Assembly: GCA_947493705.1 (NCBI GenBank)
Contig: CANLSH010000025.1
Location: 1 to 52,011, forward strand
Direction of reading: 5' to 3'
DNA length: 52,011 nt
Source of the DNA: an uncultured Arachnia sp.
Lineage (GTDB): Bacteria > Actinomycetota > Actinomycetes > Propionibacteriales > Propionibacteriaceae
This document shows positions 8,131 to 17,312 of this stretch, in pieces. How positions within the stretch are numbered: position 1 is the first letter of the stretch; the number at the start of each line of letters is the position of its first letter. The notes under the pieces were generated by a model. That model saw only the letters and a program-made list of their open reading frames with translations, was not told the DNA's origin and made no database searches. A program made the position numbers and the translations under genes.

Positions 8131-9419
8131 GCACACAAGTAGTTCCCACAGCAGACATCACCGCCCTCGAACAGGTGGAAGCCCGTGAGGATCGCATCCA
8201 GCGCATCTCCACCGGTGTGCTGCTTGCCGTGGTCGGGCTCCTTCTCGTGTGGGCATTCTTCGGCACGGAGGGCGAATCCCAGATCGCCCTCTCCGATGCG
8301 TTCGACGCAGTCCAATTGCCAACGGTTGCGCTCCCGGGCGCTGTCACGGTGGCAGTGTGCGCGGCGCTCGTTCTGCTGGCTTCAGCAGGCTATTTGTCAG
8401 GAAAGCTCAGCCGTCATTACGCCAACATTGCAGGCGTGGTGGGCGGAGTCGCACTGCTGCTCGGCCTCATTGTCTGGGCAGCGGCCGGCAGCTCGGCCGT
8501 CTTCACTCTGACAAACCAGCTGCAGGGCACGTTGGCCGTCGCCACGCCGTTGGTCTTCGGCGCGCTGTGTGGTGCGTTGTCCGAGCGGGCAGGCGTCGTC
8601 AACATCGCCATCGAGGGACAGTTCCTGACGGCGGCTTTCGCTGGGGCGATCACCGGATCGCTGACCAAATCCCTCATCGCGGCCCTCATCGCGGCCATCC
8701 TGGCCGGTATGGCGATGGGTGCCCTACTGGCACTGTTCACCCTCAAGTACTTCGTGGATCACGTCGTCCTCGGCGTCGTGATCAACCTGCTGGCAGCCGG
8801 TCTCACGGGCTTCCTCTTCCACCAGCTGGTGAGCGAGGACACTGCCACCTACAACGCCGTGCCGATCATGTCGCGGCTGGCCATTCCAGGTCTGTCGCAG
8901 ATCCCGTTCCTCGGCCCCATCCTGTTCAACCAGAGTGCACTGGCCTACCTGGCCTTCTTCATGGTGCCCTTCGTGTGGTTCCTGCTGTTCAAGACCAAAT
9001 GGGGGCTCAGGGTGCGTGCGGTGGGCGAGCACCCACACGCCGCTGACACCGTCGGTATCAATGTGGTGGCCACCAAATTTGCTGCTGTGGTCCTGGGTGG
9101 TGCCATGGCTGGCTTCGGCGGTGCCTACTTCACCATTGGCTCCACGGGGGCTTTCCGTCCCGACATGACCGTGGGCAACGGGTTCATCGCCCTTGCCGCG
9201 CTCATCATGGGCCGCTGGCATCCTGTGTATGCCGCTCTCATGGCGCTCTTCTTCGGGTTCGTGACGCAGCTCGGCCAGACGTTGAACCCGCTGGGCAGTC
9301 CCATTGACAGCCAGTTCCTGTTGATGCTGCCCTATGTGGCCACCATCATCGCGGTGGCTGGCCTCGTCGGACGCGTCCGCGCCCCGGCGGCAGACGGCGA
9401 ACACTTCCGGAAGGAGTGA
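8127..9419 (+). CDS. Nucleoside ABC transporter permease, second subunit
   Basis: A 430-aa second permease, a paralogue of the preceding one. It carries the shared signature GLRVRAVGEHPHAADTVGIN and a segment (LSERAGVVNIAIEGQFLTAA) typical of the YufQ/NupC-type subunit. Two extra hydrophobic helices lie in the N-terminal 110 residues. The start ATG overlaps the previous stop by 4 bp. The cytidine deaminase GTG follows after one base. It probably forms the heterodimeric channel with the upstream permease. Confidence 0.92.
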   Translation: MSTQVVPTADITALEQVEAREDRIQRISTGVLLAVVGLLLVWAFFGTEGESQIALSDAFDAVQLPTVALPGAVTVAVCAALVLLASAGYLSGKLSRHYANIAGVVGGVALLLGLIVWAAAGSSAVFTLTNQLQGTLAVATPLVFGALCGALSERAGVVNIAIEGQFLTAAFAGAITGSLTKSLIAALIAAILAGMAMGALLALFTLKYFVDHVVLGVVINLLAAGLTGFLFHQLVSEDTATYNAVPIMSRLAIPGLSQIPFLGPILFNQSALAYLAFFMVPFVWFLLFKTKWGLRVRAVGEHPHAADTVGINVVATKFAAVVLGGAMAGFGGAYFTIGSTGAFRPDMTVGNGFIALAALIMGRWHPVYAALMALFFGFVTQLGQTLNPLGSPIDSQFLLMLPYVATIIAVAGLVGRVRAPAADGEHFRKE

Positions 9420-9420
9420 C

Positions 9421-9849
9421 GTGAACCTCGATTGGGAAGAGCTGCGCGGGCACGCGCGGGAGGTTCGCCGACGCGCCTACGCTCCCTACTCACGATATCC
9501 GGTGGGGGCGGCTGCACTGGTTGACGACGGTCGCATCGTGGTCGGATGCAACGTGGAGAACGCCGCCTACGGCGTGGCTCTGTGTGCTGAGTGTGGGCTC
9601 ATCTCCTCGCTCGTGGCGGAAGGTGGCGGCCGGTTGATTGCCTTCACATGCGTCAATGGCAATGGCGAGGTGATCATGCCCTGTGGGCGTTGCCGTCAGC
9701 TGCTCAATGAGCACGGTGATGCCGATCTGCTGATGGACACTCCCGAAGGAGTCTGGACACTGGCGCAGGTTCTTCCACAGTCTTTTGGTCCCGAGGATCT
9801 GTCGAGGGTGTCAGGGCAGGGCGCAGTGCAGCCGGAGTCACTTCCGTGA
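9421..9849 (+). CDS. cdd: Cytidine deaminase
   Basis: Deaminates cytidine and deoxycytidine to uridine forms in pyrimidine salvage. The 142-aa protein has all catalytic elements: CNVENAAYG, then CAEC with zinc Cys55 and catalytic Glu57, and PCGRC with zinc Cys88 and Cys91. This is the tetrameric small-type enzyme of about 130-150 aa. GTG 9421 follows the permease stop by one base. Being in the same run as the transporter ties uptake to salvage. Confidence 0.95.
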   Translation: MNLDWEELRGHAREVRRRAYAPYSRYPVGAAALVDDGRIVVGCNVENAAYGVALCAECGLISSLVAEGGGRLIAFTCVNGNGEVIMPCGRCRQLLNEHGDADLLMDTPEGVWTLAQVLPQSFGPEDLSRVSGQGAVQPESLP

Positions 9850-9858
9850 AGTGACGTC

Positions 9859-9889
9859 ACCGGCGCGGTGCCACTGATCCCGCGCCGGT
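9859..9889 (+). terminator. GC-rich hairpin after cdd
   Basis: ACCGGCGCGG (9859-9868) pairs with CCGCGCCGGT (9880-9889) around an 11-nt loop. No T-run follows. It sits between cdd and the adenosine deaminase gene and could attenuate read-through. Confidence 0.5.
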
Positions 9890-9976
9890 CTGAGCGAAGC
9901 GGCGAGCTTCGCGTGGTAGGAGTGCCATCATGATGGGGGATCCGCAGAGACATCGACGAGAAGGAAACCGGCCACT

Positions 9977-11062
9977 GTGTTGAGTATTGAAGGAATAGCC
10001 ACCCTCCCGAAGGTTGCACTTCACGACCATTTGGACGGTGGGCTCAGACCCACCACGATCATCGAGCACTGTTCCGCGAACGGGCACACTCTGCCCACGC
10101 AAGACCCTGATGAACTGCGTCGCTGGTTCTTCGAGGCGGCCGACTCCGGGTCCCTGGTGCGTTATCTGGAAACTTTCGACCACACCGTTGCGGCCATGCA
10201 GACGCCGGACCAGTTGGCACGCGTTGCCCATGAGTTCGTGCTGGACCAGGCCTCGGACGGCGTGATCTATGCCGAGGCGCGCTACGCGCCGGAACAGCAC
10301 GTGCGCCTCGGGCTCGAACTCTCTGAAGTTGTGGAGGCGGTGGGTCGCGGCCTCACGTCGGGCATGGCCGAGGCCGAAGAACTGGGGATGGCCATCGTCG
10401 TCCAACAGATCGTGACGTCCATGCGTCATGGTGAGCCCACCATCGAGATCGCGGATCTCGCTGTGCGCTACCGGCACGACGGGGTGTGCGGGTTCGACAT
10501 CGCAGGAGCCGAGGACGGCTTCCCGCCGTCGCGCTTCCAGGCGGCCTTCGACCATCTGAAACGCAACAATACACACTTCACCATCCATGCCGGCGAAGCC
10601 TTCGGGCTGCCCTCCATCTGGGAAGCCGTCCAGCTGTGCGGGGCGAATCGGCTGGGGCATGGGGTGCGCATCGTCGAGGACATCACCGTTGACGAAACCG
10701 GACACCACACATTGGGGGAGTTGGCGTCCTATGTCCGCGACACCCGCATCCCGCTGGAACTCTGCCCGAGCTCCAACCTGCAGACCGGAATCGCGGAGCG
10801 CATTGAGGAACACCCCATCGAACTGTTGAAGAACCTGGGTTTCCGAATCACGGTCAACTGTGACAACCGTCTGATGAGCGACACCTCCATGAGTCGCGAA
10901 TTCGGCAAACTTGTGGACGCATTCGGTTGGGGCATCGACGACATCGAATGGGCCACCGTCAACGCCATGAAATCGGCCTTCCTTCCCTTCGATCAACGAC
11001 TCGCCCTGATCCAGGGTGTCATCAAGCCGTCCTACGCCGCCTCGAAAGCACTGCTGGGCTGA
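9977..11062 (+). CDS. add: Adenosine deaminase
   Basis: Converts adenosine and deoxyadenosine to inosine forms in purine salvage. The 361-aa TIM-barrel enzyme has the metal motif LHDHLDGG (His16 and His18), the catalytic TIHAGE motif, NRLGHGVRI, and CPSSNLQTG followed by VNCDNR. GTG 9977 follows a GAGAAGGAAA purine run at a suitable distance; TTG 9980 is an alternative. It is the last gene of the uptake/salvage cluster and converges on the methyltransferase gene 15 bp away. Confidence 0.94.
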   Translation: MLSIEGIATLPKVALHDHLDGGLRPTTIIEHCSANGHTLPTQDPDELRRWFFEAADSGSLVRYLETFDHTVAAMQTPDQLARVAHEFVLDQASDGVIYAEARYAPEQHVRLGLELSEVVEAVGRGLTSGMAEAEELGMAIVVQQIVTSMRHGEPTIEIADLAVRYRHDGVCGFDIAGAEDGFPPSRFQAAFDHLKRNNTHFTIHAGEAFGLPSIWEAVQLCGANRLGHGVRIVEDITVDETGHHTLGELASYVRDTRIPLELCPSSNLQTGIAERIEEHPIELLKNLGFRITVNCDNRLMSDTSMSREFGKLVDAFGWGIDDIEWATVNAMKSAFLPFDQRLALIQGVIKPSYAASKALLG

Positions 11063-11077
11063 ACCTTTCTGCGGAGC

Positions 11078-11647
11078 TCAGTCCTCGACGAGTGGAACGA
11101 AAACGTAGAGGCCATGCTCGGTGACGTCCACCGCGCCACCAGTGCGCTGCACCCGGGTCATCACCGTGCCCACCGGGAGCACCATGATGCCGTCCTCACC
11201 CAACTGCTGAATGAGCGCGGCTGGGATGTCCCCGGCTTCGGCAGAGACGAGAATCCTGTCGAAGGGGGCCAGCTCGGGCGCCCCCAGTACGCCAGGCGTA
11301 GCCACTCGAACAGAGGCCTGTGGCCAGGGGCCCGTTTCGTCCAGGGAGACCTGTGCGCCCAGAGCCAGGTGAGCGATCCGCTCCACGCCGATCACGAAGC
11401 CGTTCGGACCCACGAGGTGGGCCAGCAGCGCTGTGGTCCAGCCTGATCCAGCGCCGACGTCCAACACCCGATGACCGGGCCGCACGTCGAGTAGTTCCAG
11501 CATGGCTGACACGGTGCTGGGCTGCGAATTCGTCTGGCCGTGACTCAGCGGTAGGGGGCGGTCCTGATGAGCGTTCCTGCGTAGCCCGGACGGCAGGAAC
11601 GGTGCCCGGGGAACGGCGTCGAGAGCCCGCTGCACGGTCTCTTCCAT
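11078..11647 (-). CDS. Protein-L-isoaspartate O-methyltransferase-like protein
   Basis: A 189-aa SAM-dependent methyltransferase of the Pcm family. It has the N-terminal Pcm-type segment (AVPRAPFLP, then DRPLPLSHGQTNSQPS) and SAM motif I VLDVGAGSGWTTALLA. It is slightly shorter than typical Pcm (about 210 aa). The start is preceded on the minus strand by a strong AGGAGGAGG purine run. It may repair isoaspartyl residues; given the shortened length and some divergence, I hold the substrate as likely rather than certain. Confidence 0.82.
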   Translation of the reverse strand: MEETVQRALDAVPRAPFLPSGLRRNAHQDRPLPLSHGQTNSQPSTVSAMLELLDVRPGHRVLDVGAGSGWTTALLAHLVGPNGFVIGVERIAHLALGAQVSLDETGPWPQASVRVATPGVLGAPELAPFDRILVSAEAGDIPAALIQQLGEDGIMVLPVGTVMTRVQRTGGAVDVTEHGLYVFVPLVED

Positions 11648-11780
11648 AGTGTCCTCCTCCTTCAGAGCTGCCGGGCACCAAGCCTACTCAGAGAGCGGGC
11701 CCACCCACTTGTCCCCGGGATACTGGGAGGTGCAGGCGATTGCTTTGGGTGAAGGCGGCCCGGATATCAGAATTCATCAC

Positions 11781-11786
11781 TAGAGT
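11781..11786 (+). promoter_or_regulatory. -10 box (TAGAGT) for leaderless mscR
   Basis: TAGAGT ends 7 nt before ATG 11794, which would start the transcript at or near the ATG. Confidence 0.5.
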
Positions 11787-11793
11787 CGGGGGT

Positions 11794-12879
11794 ATGCAGA
11801 CTTCTCGAGGCGTCGTGGCCATGGCCAAGGGCGAGCCCGTTCAGATGATGGAGATTCACGTCCCGGATCCCGGGCCTGGGGAGGCCGTCGTGACGATCCA
11901 GGCCTGCGGGGTCTGTCACACAGATCTGGCCTACCGGGACGGTGGTATCACTGACGAGTTCCCGTTCCTGTTGGGTCATGAGGCCGCAGGAGTGGTGGAA
12001 TCCATCGGTGAGGGAGTCACCAACGTGGCGGTTGGCGACTTCGTCGTCCTGAACTGGCGGGCAGTCTGTGGCGAATGCCGCGCCTGTCAGCGCGGAGAAC
12101 TGCAGTACTGCTTCGACACGTTCAACGCCACCCAGAAGATGACGCTTGAGGACGGGACCCCGCTGACCCCGGCGCTGGGAATCGGCGCATTCGCGGACAG
12201 GACGCTCGTTCACTCCGGACAGTGCACGAAAGTGGACCCGGATGCGCGGCCCGCCGCCGTCGGGCTACTGGGTTGTGGAGTGATGGCCGGCCTGGGTGCC
12301 GCCATCAACACCGGGGGTGTCACCCGGGGTCAGAGCGTTGCCGTGATCGGATGCGGAGGTGTGGGGGCTGCTGCCATCGCTGGCGCAGCGCTGGCCGGCG
12401 CCAGCAGCATCATCGCCGTGGATCTTGAGGACAGAAAGCTGGAATGGGCCAAGGGTCTCGGCGCCACTTACACCATCAACTCGTCCGAGGGCGACGTGGT
12501 GGAAGCCATTCGCGAGGCCACGGGCGGCTTCGGTGCCGATGTCGTGATCGACGCAGTGGGCATTCCTCTGACATGGAAGCAGGCCTTCTATGCGCGCGAC
12601 CTCGCTGGCACCGTCGTCCTGGTGGGTGTACCCCACCCGGATGCCAAGGTGCCCGAAATTCCGCTGCTGGACGTCTTCGGGCGCGGCGGCGCACTGAAAT
12701 CGAGCTGGTACGGCGATTGTCTTCCCTCAAGAGACTTCCCGATGCTGGTGGACCTCTACCAACAGGGCCGGTTGGACCTCGACGCTTTCGTGACCGAGGA
12801 AATCGGTCTGGATGATGTGGAAGGAGCATTCATGAAGATGCACAAGGGAGACGTGCTGCGATCGGTGGTGATCCTGTGA
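11794..12879 (+). CDS. mscR: S-(hydroxymethyl)mycothiol dehydrogenase
   Basis: A zinc-dependent medium-chain dehydrogenase that oxidises the formaldehyde-mycothiol adduct. The 361 aa match the usual length. Catalytic zinc ligands are Cys41 in ACGVCHTDL and His62 in GHEAAG; structural zinc Cys92, 95, 98 and 106 lie in [16 protein letters not shown]. The NAD fold has [14 protein letters not shown]. The [11 protein letters not shown] segment fits the mycothiol-specific subgroup. It overlaps the MBL-fold gene by 4 bp, the standard arrangement for this detoxification pair in actinobacteria. Confidence 0.92.
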   Translation: MQTSRGVVAMAKGEPVQMMEIHVPDPGPGEAVVTIQACGVCHTDLAYRDGGITDEFPFLLGHEAAGVVESIGEGVTNVAVGDFVVLNWRAVCGECRACQRGELQYCFDTFNATQKMTLEDGTPLTPALGIGAFADRTLVHSGQCTKVDPDARPAAVGLLGCGVMAGLGAAINTGGVTRGQSVAVIGCGGVGAAAIAGAALAGASSIIAVDLEDRKLEWAKGLGATYTINSSEGDVVEAIREATGGFGADVVIDAVGIPLTWKQAFYARDLAGTVVLVGVPHPDAKVPEIPLLDVFGRGGALKSSWYGDCLPSRDFPMLVDLYQQGRLDLDAFVTEEIGLDDVEGAFMKMHKGDVLRSVVIL

Positions 12880-13484
12880 ACGCCATCACGCACGCAATGA
12901 CCAAGGGCACATTCAGCCTCGACGGTGAGACGCACGAGGTGGAGAACAACGTGTGGATCGTGGGGGATGACAAGGAGGTCGTGGTGATTGACGCCCCCCA
13001 TGACGTGGACACGATCCTTGCGGCCGTTGACGGACGCTCGGTCAAGGCCATCATTTGTACCCACGCCCATGATGACCACGTTCGGGTTGCGCCTGAGCTG
13101 GCGGATCGCACAGGTGCAGCCATCTGGTTGCACCCCGATGATGAGGTTCTCTGGGATCTGACGCATCCGGATCGACGCTGGGACAAGGATCTGGCAGAGG
13201 GCCAGCAGTTCGACGTGGGGGGAATCGACCTGTGGGTCATCCACACACCCGGCCATGCTCCGGGTGCCGTATGTCTCTACGCCTCGGACCTCGGTGCCCT
13301 GTTCTCCGGCGACACCCTCTTCAAGGGTGGGCCCGGAGCCACGGGACGCTCCTTCAGTGACGAGGACGTGATCAAGGACTCCATCCGACGGAAGCTGTTC
13401 GCCCTGCCCGAGGAAACGGCGGTCCACACCGGCCACGGTCCTTCCACGACCATCGGCGCGGAGGCTGACGAACTGGGGCGATAA
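12876..13484 (+). CDS. MBL-fold hydrolase paired with mycothiol dehydrogenase
   Basis: A 202-aa metallo-beta-lactamase-fold protein with the metal motif THAHDDH, a later HTPGHAPG, and SGDTLF. It probably hydrolyses the S-formylmycothiol made by the dehydrogenase, the role filled by S-formylglutathione hydrolase elsewhere; this rests on operon context and family placement. GTG 12876 overlaps the upstream stop (GTGA). Its TAA is one base from the stop of the convergent epimerase-like gene. Confidence 0.88.
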   Translation: MNAITHAMTKGTFSLDGETHEVENNVWIVGDDKEVVVIDAPHDVDTILAAVDGRSVKAIICTHAHDDHVRVAPELADRTGAAIWLHPDDEVLWDLTHPDRRWDKDLAEGQQFDVGGIDLWVIHTPGHAPGAVCLYASDLGALFSGDTLFKGGPGATGRSFSDEDVIKDSIRRKLFALPEETAVHTGHGPSTTIGAEADELGR

Positions 13485-13485
13485 T

Positions 13486-14346
13486 TCAGGTGAGGGGCTC
13501 TGACGACACTTCCATGGTGAGGGTGTGGGAGCCGCCTGCAGGCACGGTCACGGCGTGGTGCTGAACGTTGCCCACTTCGACACACACCATCGTGTTCCAC
13601 TCATCGGCTGCCCAACCGGTGAGGCTCTGCGCACCCTCGGGACCGGGGTTCCACACCACGGTGCTCGACGCCCCTGTGGAGCGCATCGTCAGCACCCGGG
13701 TGGCATCGCGAATCGAGAGGACCCCCGTGCCGTCGTAGATGCGGTCCGTGTGGCCCGTGATGCGCAGCTCGCCTTCGGAGTCGTGCCATGTGGCACCATC
13801 GGTGTAGTCGCGGTACCGATAGCCCTCCAGCCCGGAGATGGTGACGTCATCGACACCGGAGACCGAGAAGTAGCTGTGGAAGATCTGATCCAGCACGAAT
13901 GGTGTGGAGGGCGAACCGACGGTCAGTGTGCATGTCAACGTCTCCGCAAACTGCGCAACGTAGCGAAACCAGATGTCGGATGGGTAGCCCGAGGCGCCGG
14001 GCAGATGGGCAGTCTGCGCGCCGGTGAGTTCCCAGACCAGCGTCGTCGAAGCGTCGGACGCGCGTTCCTCCACGAGACGCCATGGCACCCATCGCACCAA
14101 ACCATGCGGGCGGGGAACCTCCACGTCGTCGCGGCCGTGACCAAACCACGGCGCACAGATGGGAATGCCCCCGTGGATCTCATCGCCCTCGCCCACGAGA
14201 GCATCGCGGCTGAGGAACAGGACGTCAGAGCCTCCTCCTGGTTTCCAGCCGATCACAGTCGCCCCCAGGTCCAGCGCTGATCCTGTGCACGCCGTGTTTG
14301 CGACGGGACGCAGTTCCGCTGATGTCAGTTGTGTGGACGTCGCCAT
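13486..14346 (-). CDS. Glucose-6-phosphate 1-epimerase-like (aldose epimerase superfamily)
   Basis: A 286-aa galactose-mutarotase-fold protein of the YeaD type. It has HGGIPICAPWFG, RPHGLVRWVPW with the conserved His, QIFHSYFSVS, and a C-terminal WAADEWNTMVCVEVGNV. These fit hexose-6-phosphate mutarotases, which interconvert the anomers of glucose-6-phosphate. ATG 14346 begins the recognisable domain; the frame is open to 14595 but that extension runs through the divergent gene. A -10-like box sits 7 nt upstream. Confidence 0.88.
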   Translation of the reverse strand: MATSTQLTSAELRPVANTACTGSALDLGATVIGWKPGGGSDVLFLSRDALVGEGDEIHGGIPICAPWFGHGRDDVEVPRPHGLVRWVPWRLVEERASDASTTLVWELTGAQTAHLPGASGYPSDIWFRYVAQFAETLTCTLTVGSPSTPFVLDQIFHSYFSVSGVDDVTISGLEGYRYRDYTDGATWHDSEGELRITGHTDRIYDGTGVLSIRDATRVLTMRSTGASSTVVWNPGPEGAQSLTGWAADEWNTMVCVEVGNVQHHAVTVPAGGSHTLTMEVSSEPLT

Positions 14347-14353
14347 GAGGCCC

Positions 14354-14359
14354 AAGATA
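14354..14359 (-). promoter_or_regulatory. -10 box (TATCTT) for the epimerase-like gene
   Basis: Read on the minus strand, TATCTT ends 7 nt before ATG 14346. It faces the divergent phosphoribosyltransferase promoter within a 49-bp intergenic gap. Confidence 0.5.
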
Positions 14360-14383
14360 TCGGCCGGAAGGGAGTGGGCGAAG

Positions 14384-14389
14384 TAGCAT
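14384..14389 (+). promoter_or_regulatory. -10 box (TAGCAT) for the phosphoribosyltransferase
   Basis: TAGCAT ends 6 nt before ATG 14396, consistent with a leaderless transcript. Confidence 0.5.
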
Positions 14390-14395
14390 GTCGCA

Positions 14396-14902
14396 ATGGC
14401 AGATGACGCGATGACGACCACGGAGTTCGAGGTGCTCACCTGGGCTGAGTTGGGTGAGGTGACAGAGCACCTTGCCCGGCAGGTGGTGGATTCCGGCTTC
14501 AGACCTGATGTGGTGATTGCCATCGCGCGTGGGGGGCTCGTCATCGCTGGGAGCATGACATATGCCCTCGACGTCAAACTCGTCGACGCCATCAACGTGG
14601 AGTTCTACATTGACGTCAACGAGACCCGTCCTGATCCCGTCCTGCTGGCGCCCATGTTGGACAGCGCCTCGATAGCGGAACAGAAGATCCTGGTGGTGGA
14701 TGACGTGGCCGATTCCGGACGGACCCTGGCGTTGGTGCTCAAACTTCTCCGCGGATTCGGGGCCGATGTCCGTAGCGCAGTGCTCTACCACAAGCCGCGC
14801 AGCATTGTGACGCCCGATTTCTTCTGGCGCCACACTGATGCGTGGATCACCTTCCCATGGTCGGCCACCCCTCCACTGACCAGAAGGGCGGAACATGGCT
14901 GA
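14396..14902 (+). CDS. Phosphoribosyltransferase (type I fold, purine-type)
   Basis: A 168-aa type I phosphoribosyltransferase. The PRPP-binding loop is LVVDDVADSGRTL (residues 99-111), with AIARGGLVIAG near residues 42-52 as the pyrophosphate loop. The overall size and pattern fit the Gpt/hypoxanthine-guanine-like group that makes nucleotides from free purine bases. The base preference cannot be read. Its stop overlaps the next small ORF by 8 bp. Confidence 0.87.
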   Translation: MADDAMTTTEFEVLTWAELGEVTEHLARQVVDSGFRPDVVIAIARGGLVIAGSMTYALDVKLVDAINVEFYIDVNETRPDPVLLAPMLDSASIAEQKILVVDDVADSGRTLALVLKLLRGFGADVRSAVLYHKPRSIVTPDFFWRHTDAWITFPWSATPPLTRRAEHG

Positions 14903-15107
14903 AATCAGGAAACACAACCCGGATGACGCCGACTCTCTGGGGAAACTGGTGCGGGATGCGCTGGGGGAGCAGGTCCGTCCAACAGAACCGGGTAAGGCCT
15001 CGCACGCAACAGAGGGTCCGGAGTCGGAGGAGCGAGACGATGATGCCGGAGCCAGCGCCTCAAAGCTGCCCTCGTGGCCGCCGGAGGGTCAGAACTTCAC
15101 ATTCTGA
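14895..15107 (+). CDS. Small hypothetical protein, coupled to the phosphoribosyltransferase
   Basis: A 70-aa acidic, hydrophilic protein that starts inside the upstream stop (ATGGCTGA), so it should be translated by coupling. It has no membrane segment and no motif I recognise. The middle is rich in Glu, Asp and Ser (probably disordered) and the C-terminus is SWPPEGQNFTF. The tight overlap and GC-biased third positions favour a real gene. It could be an accessory or regulatory peptide of the phosphoribosyltransferase, but that is only inference. Confidence 0.55.
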   Translation: MAEIRKHNPDDADSLGKLVRDALGEQVRPTEPGKASHATEGPESEERDDDAGASASKLPSWPPEGQNFTF

Positions 15108-15138
15108 GGCCGCTGGGGAAACGTGACATTCTGCACGT

Positions 15139-15144
15139 TAGGAT
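15139..15144 (+). promoter_or_regulatory. -10 box (TAGGAT) for leaderless transketolase
   Basis: TAGGAT ends 7 nt before ATG 15152. The purines AAGGG between them could also give some ribosome contact, but are too close for a normal site. Confidence 0.5.
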
Positions 15145-15151
15145 CAAGGGC

Positions 15152-17206
15152 ATGACTCTTGACTGGACTGATCTGGATTCCCGTGCCGTTGATGTTGCCC
15201 GCATCCTTGCCGTTGATGCAGTGGAGAAGGTTGGCAACGGACACCCCGGCACCCCCGTCTCCCTCGCGCCCCTGGCCTATTTGCTGTACCAGAAGGTCAT
15301 GAAGCTGGACCCGAGCGATGACCTGTGGCTGGGTCGGGACCGTTTCGTACTGTCGGTGGGGCATGCCTCCCTTGTCCAGTACTCCCAGCTGTACCTCGCC
15401 GGCTGCGACATGGAGCTTGATGACATCAAGTCACTGCGCACGTGGGGCTCCAAGACTCCCGGTCACCCCGAGTACCATCACACCAAATTCGTCGAATGCA
15501 CCACCGGACCGCTGGGTGCCGGTGTGTCCAATGCCGTCGGTATGGCCATGGCGGCCCGCAAGGAGCGTGGACTCTTCGACCCTGAGGCGCCCGAAGGTGA
15601 ATCACCGTTTGATCGGATGATCTACTGCGTCGCCGGAGATGGCTGCCTGCAGGAGGGGATCTCCAGTGAGGCATCCTCCCTGGCCGCGACGCAGAATCTC
15701 GGCAACCTCGTACTGTTCTACGACGACAACCGCATCACCATTGAGGGCGGGACCAATATCGCGTTCACCGAGGATGTGGCTGCCCGCTACGCCGCGTATG
15801 GCTGGCACGTACAACATGTCGACTGGACCAACGGTGGCACCGAGTACCGCGAGGATGTCGATGCTCTGCAGGCGGCCATCGACGAGGCGAAGAGTGTCAC
15901 GGACAGGCCCTCCTTCATCCGTTTGACGACCGTCATCGGTTGGCCCATGCCCACCAAGGCAGGCGACGAATCGGTCCATGGCTCCAAGATTGGCACCGAG
16001 GAGATCACTGGTCTGAAGGCCGAACTCGGCCTTCCCGACGAGCCCTTTGCCTTCGACACCGACATTGTCGAGACTACCCGGACCAACAGTGCCGAGCGTG
16101 GCAAGGCGGCGCGTGAGGCCTGGGAGAAGAAGTTCGCCACGTGGCAGCAGGACAACCCCGAGCGCAGTAAGTTGTTGGAGCGCGTACGCGCCCACAAACT
16201 CCCCGAAGACCTCAGCCTGCCGGTCTTCTCGGAGGAGAAGATGTCCACCCGCAAGGCCTCCGGCGCAGTGCTCGCCGCCCTTGCGCCTCAGCTGCCGGAG
16301 CTGTGGGGCGGCTCCGCAGACTTGGCCGGTTCCAACAACACCACCATGGAGGGCGAACCCAGCTTCCTGCCCACATCACGCCAGACCGCCGGATGGCGCG
16401 GCAACGAGTACGGCCGCACCATTCACTTCGGCATCCGCGAACACGCCATGGGAGGCATCCTGAACGGCATCTCGGTGTCGGGGCTGACACGACCCTACGG
16501 CGGCACGTTCCTGGTGTTCTCGGATTACATGCGCGGTGCCGTGCGGCTCGCCTCCATCATGGGGACCCCCAGCATCTTCGTGTGGACCCACGATTCCGTC
16601 GGGGTGGGTGAGGACGGTCCCACACACCAACCCGTCGAACACCTGGCGGCGCTGCGTGCCATCCCTGGCCTGGACGTCGTGCGGCCCGCCGATGCCAACG
16701 AGACCTCCGTCGCCTGGGGCGAGATCCTTCGCCGCAACGACAACCCGGCGGGTTTGATCCTGTCCCGGCAGGACCTCCGCAACGTGGAGCGTGGCGAGGA
16801 CTTCGCCTCCGCGGAAGGTCTCGCCCACGGCGCATACGTGCTGCGTGAGGCCTCCGGTGACGTGCAACTGATCCTGATCGCCACCGGCTCAGAAGTGGCC
16901 GTCGCGCTCGATGCGCAGGACAAGCTGGAAGCCCAGGGCGTCTCCACGCGGGTGGTCTCCATGCCGTGCCAGGAATGGTTCGACGCCATGGACCCCGAGT
17001 ACAAGGAATCCGTACTGCCGGCGGCCGTCACTGCACGCGTCAGCGTGGAGGCAGGCGTTCCCATGGGATGGGCCAAGTACGTCGGCGCCAACGGTGCGAG
17101 CGTCTCAATCGATCATTTCGGCGCATCGGCCTCCGGCGCCAAGTGCTTCGAAGAGTTCGGATTCACGGGCGAACACGTCGCAGAAGTGGCCCAATCCGTT
17201 CTGTAG
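15152..17206 (+). CDS. tkt: Transketolase
   Basis: A thiamine-diphosphate enzyme of the pentose phosphate pathway that transfers two-carbon units between sugar phosphates. It is 684 aa, the full family length. It has the N-terminal GNGHPGTP motif, the ThDP/metal motif GDGCLQEG followed by LVLFYDDN, and the pyrimidine-domain signature FGIREHAMGGILNG, with HDSVGVGEDGPTHQP downstream. ATG 15152 marks the start of the conserved region; an upstream in-frame start would overlap the 70-aa gene. A clear terminator follows. Confidence 0.96.
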   Translation: MTLDWTDLDSRAVDVARILAVDAVEKVGNGHPGTPVSLAPLAYLLYQKVMKLDPSDDLWLGRDRFVLSVGHASLVQYSQLYLAGCDMELDDIKSLRTWGSKTPGHPEYHHTKFVECTTGPLGAGVSNAVGMAMAARKERGLFDPEAPEGESPFDRMIYCVAGDGCLQEGISSEASSLAATQNLGNLVLFYDDNRITIEGGTNIAFTEDVAARYAAYGWHVQHVDWTNGGTEYREDVDALQAAIDEAKSVTDRPSFIRLTTVIGWPMPTKAGDESVHGSKIGTEEITGLKAELGLPDEPFAFDTDIVETTRTNSAERGKAAREAWEKKFATWQQDNPERSKLLERVRAHKLPEDLSLPVFSEEKMSTRKASGAVLAALAPQLPELWGGSADLAGSNNTTMEGEPSFLPTSRQTAGWRGNEYGRTIHFGIREHAMGGILNGISVSGLTRPYGGTFLVFSDYMRGAVRLASIMGTPSIFVWTHDSVGVGEDGPTHQPVEHLAALRAIPGLDVVRPADANETSVAWGEILRRNDNPAGLILSRQDLRNVERGEDFASAEGLAHGAYVLREASGDVQLILIATGSEVAVALDAQDKLEAQGVSTRVVSMPCQEWFDAMDPEYKESVLPAAVTARVSVEAGVPMGWAKYVGANGASVSIDHFGASASGAKCFEEFGFTGEHVAEVAQSVL

Positions 17207-17228
17207 GACGTAAGTTAGTGACATGTGG

Positions 17229-17253
17229 GGGGCCCGCTCAGGCGGGCCCCTTT
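17229..17253 (+). terminator. Transketolase terminator
   Basis: GGGGCCCGC (17229-17237), loop TCAG, GCGGGCCCC (17242-17250), then TTT. This is a compact intrinsic terminator 22 bp after the transketolase stop. Confidence 0.85.
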
Positions 17254-17312
17254 CGCAGTCCATGACCCCCGCCAGTACCGGCGCCAGCTGTGCGACGAGT
17301 ACCGTAGGAGGT

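Noticed and set aside
9857..10996. Long open frame (379 codons) on the minus strand opposite add
   Set aside because: It overlaps a complete adenosine deaminase with all active-site motifs; the minus-strand translation has no recognisable domain and arises from GC-rich codon structure.
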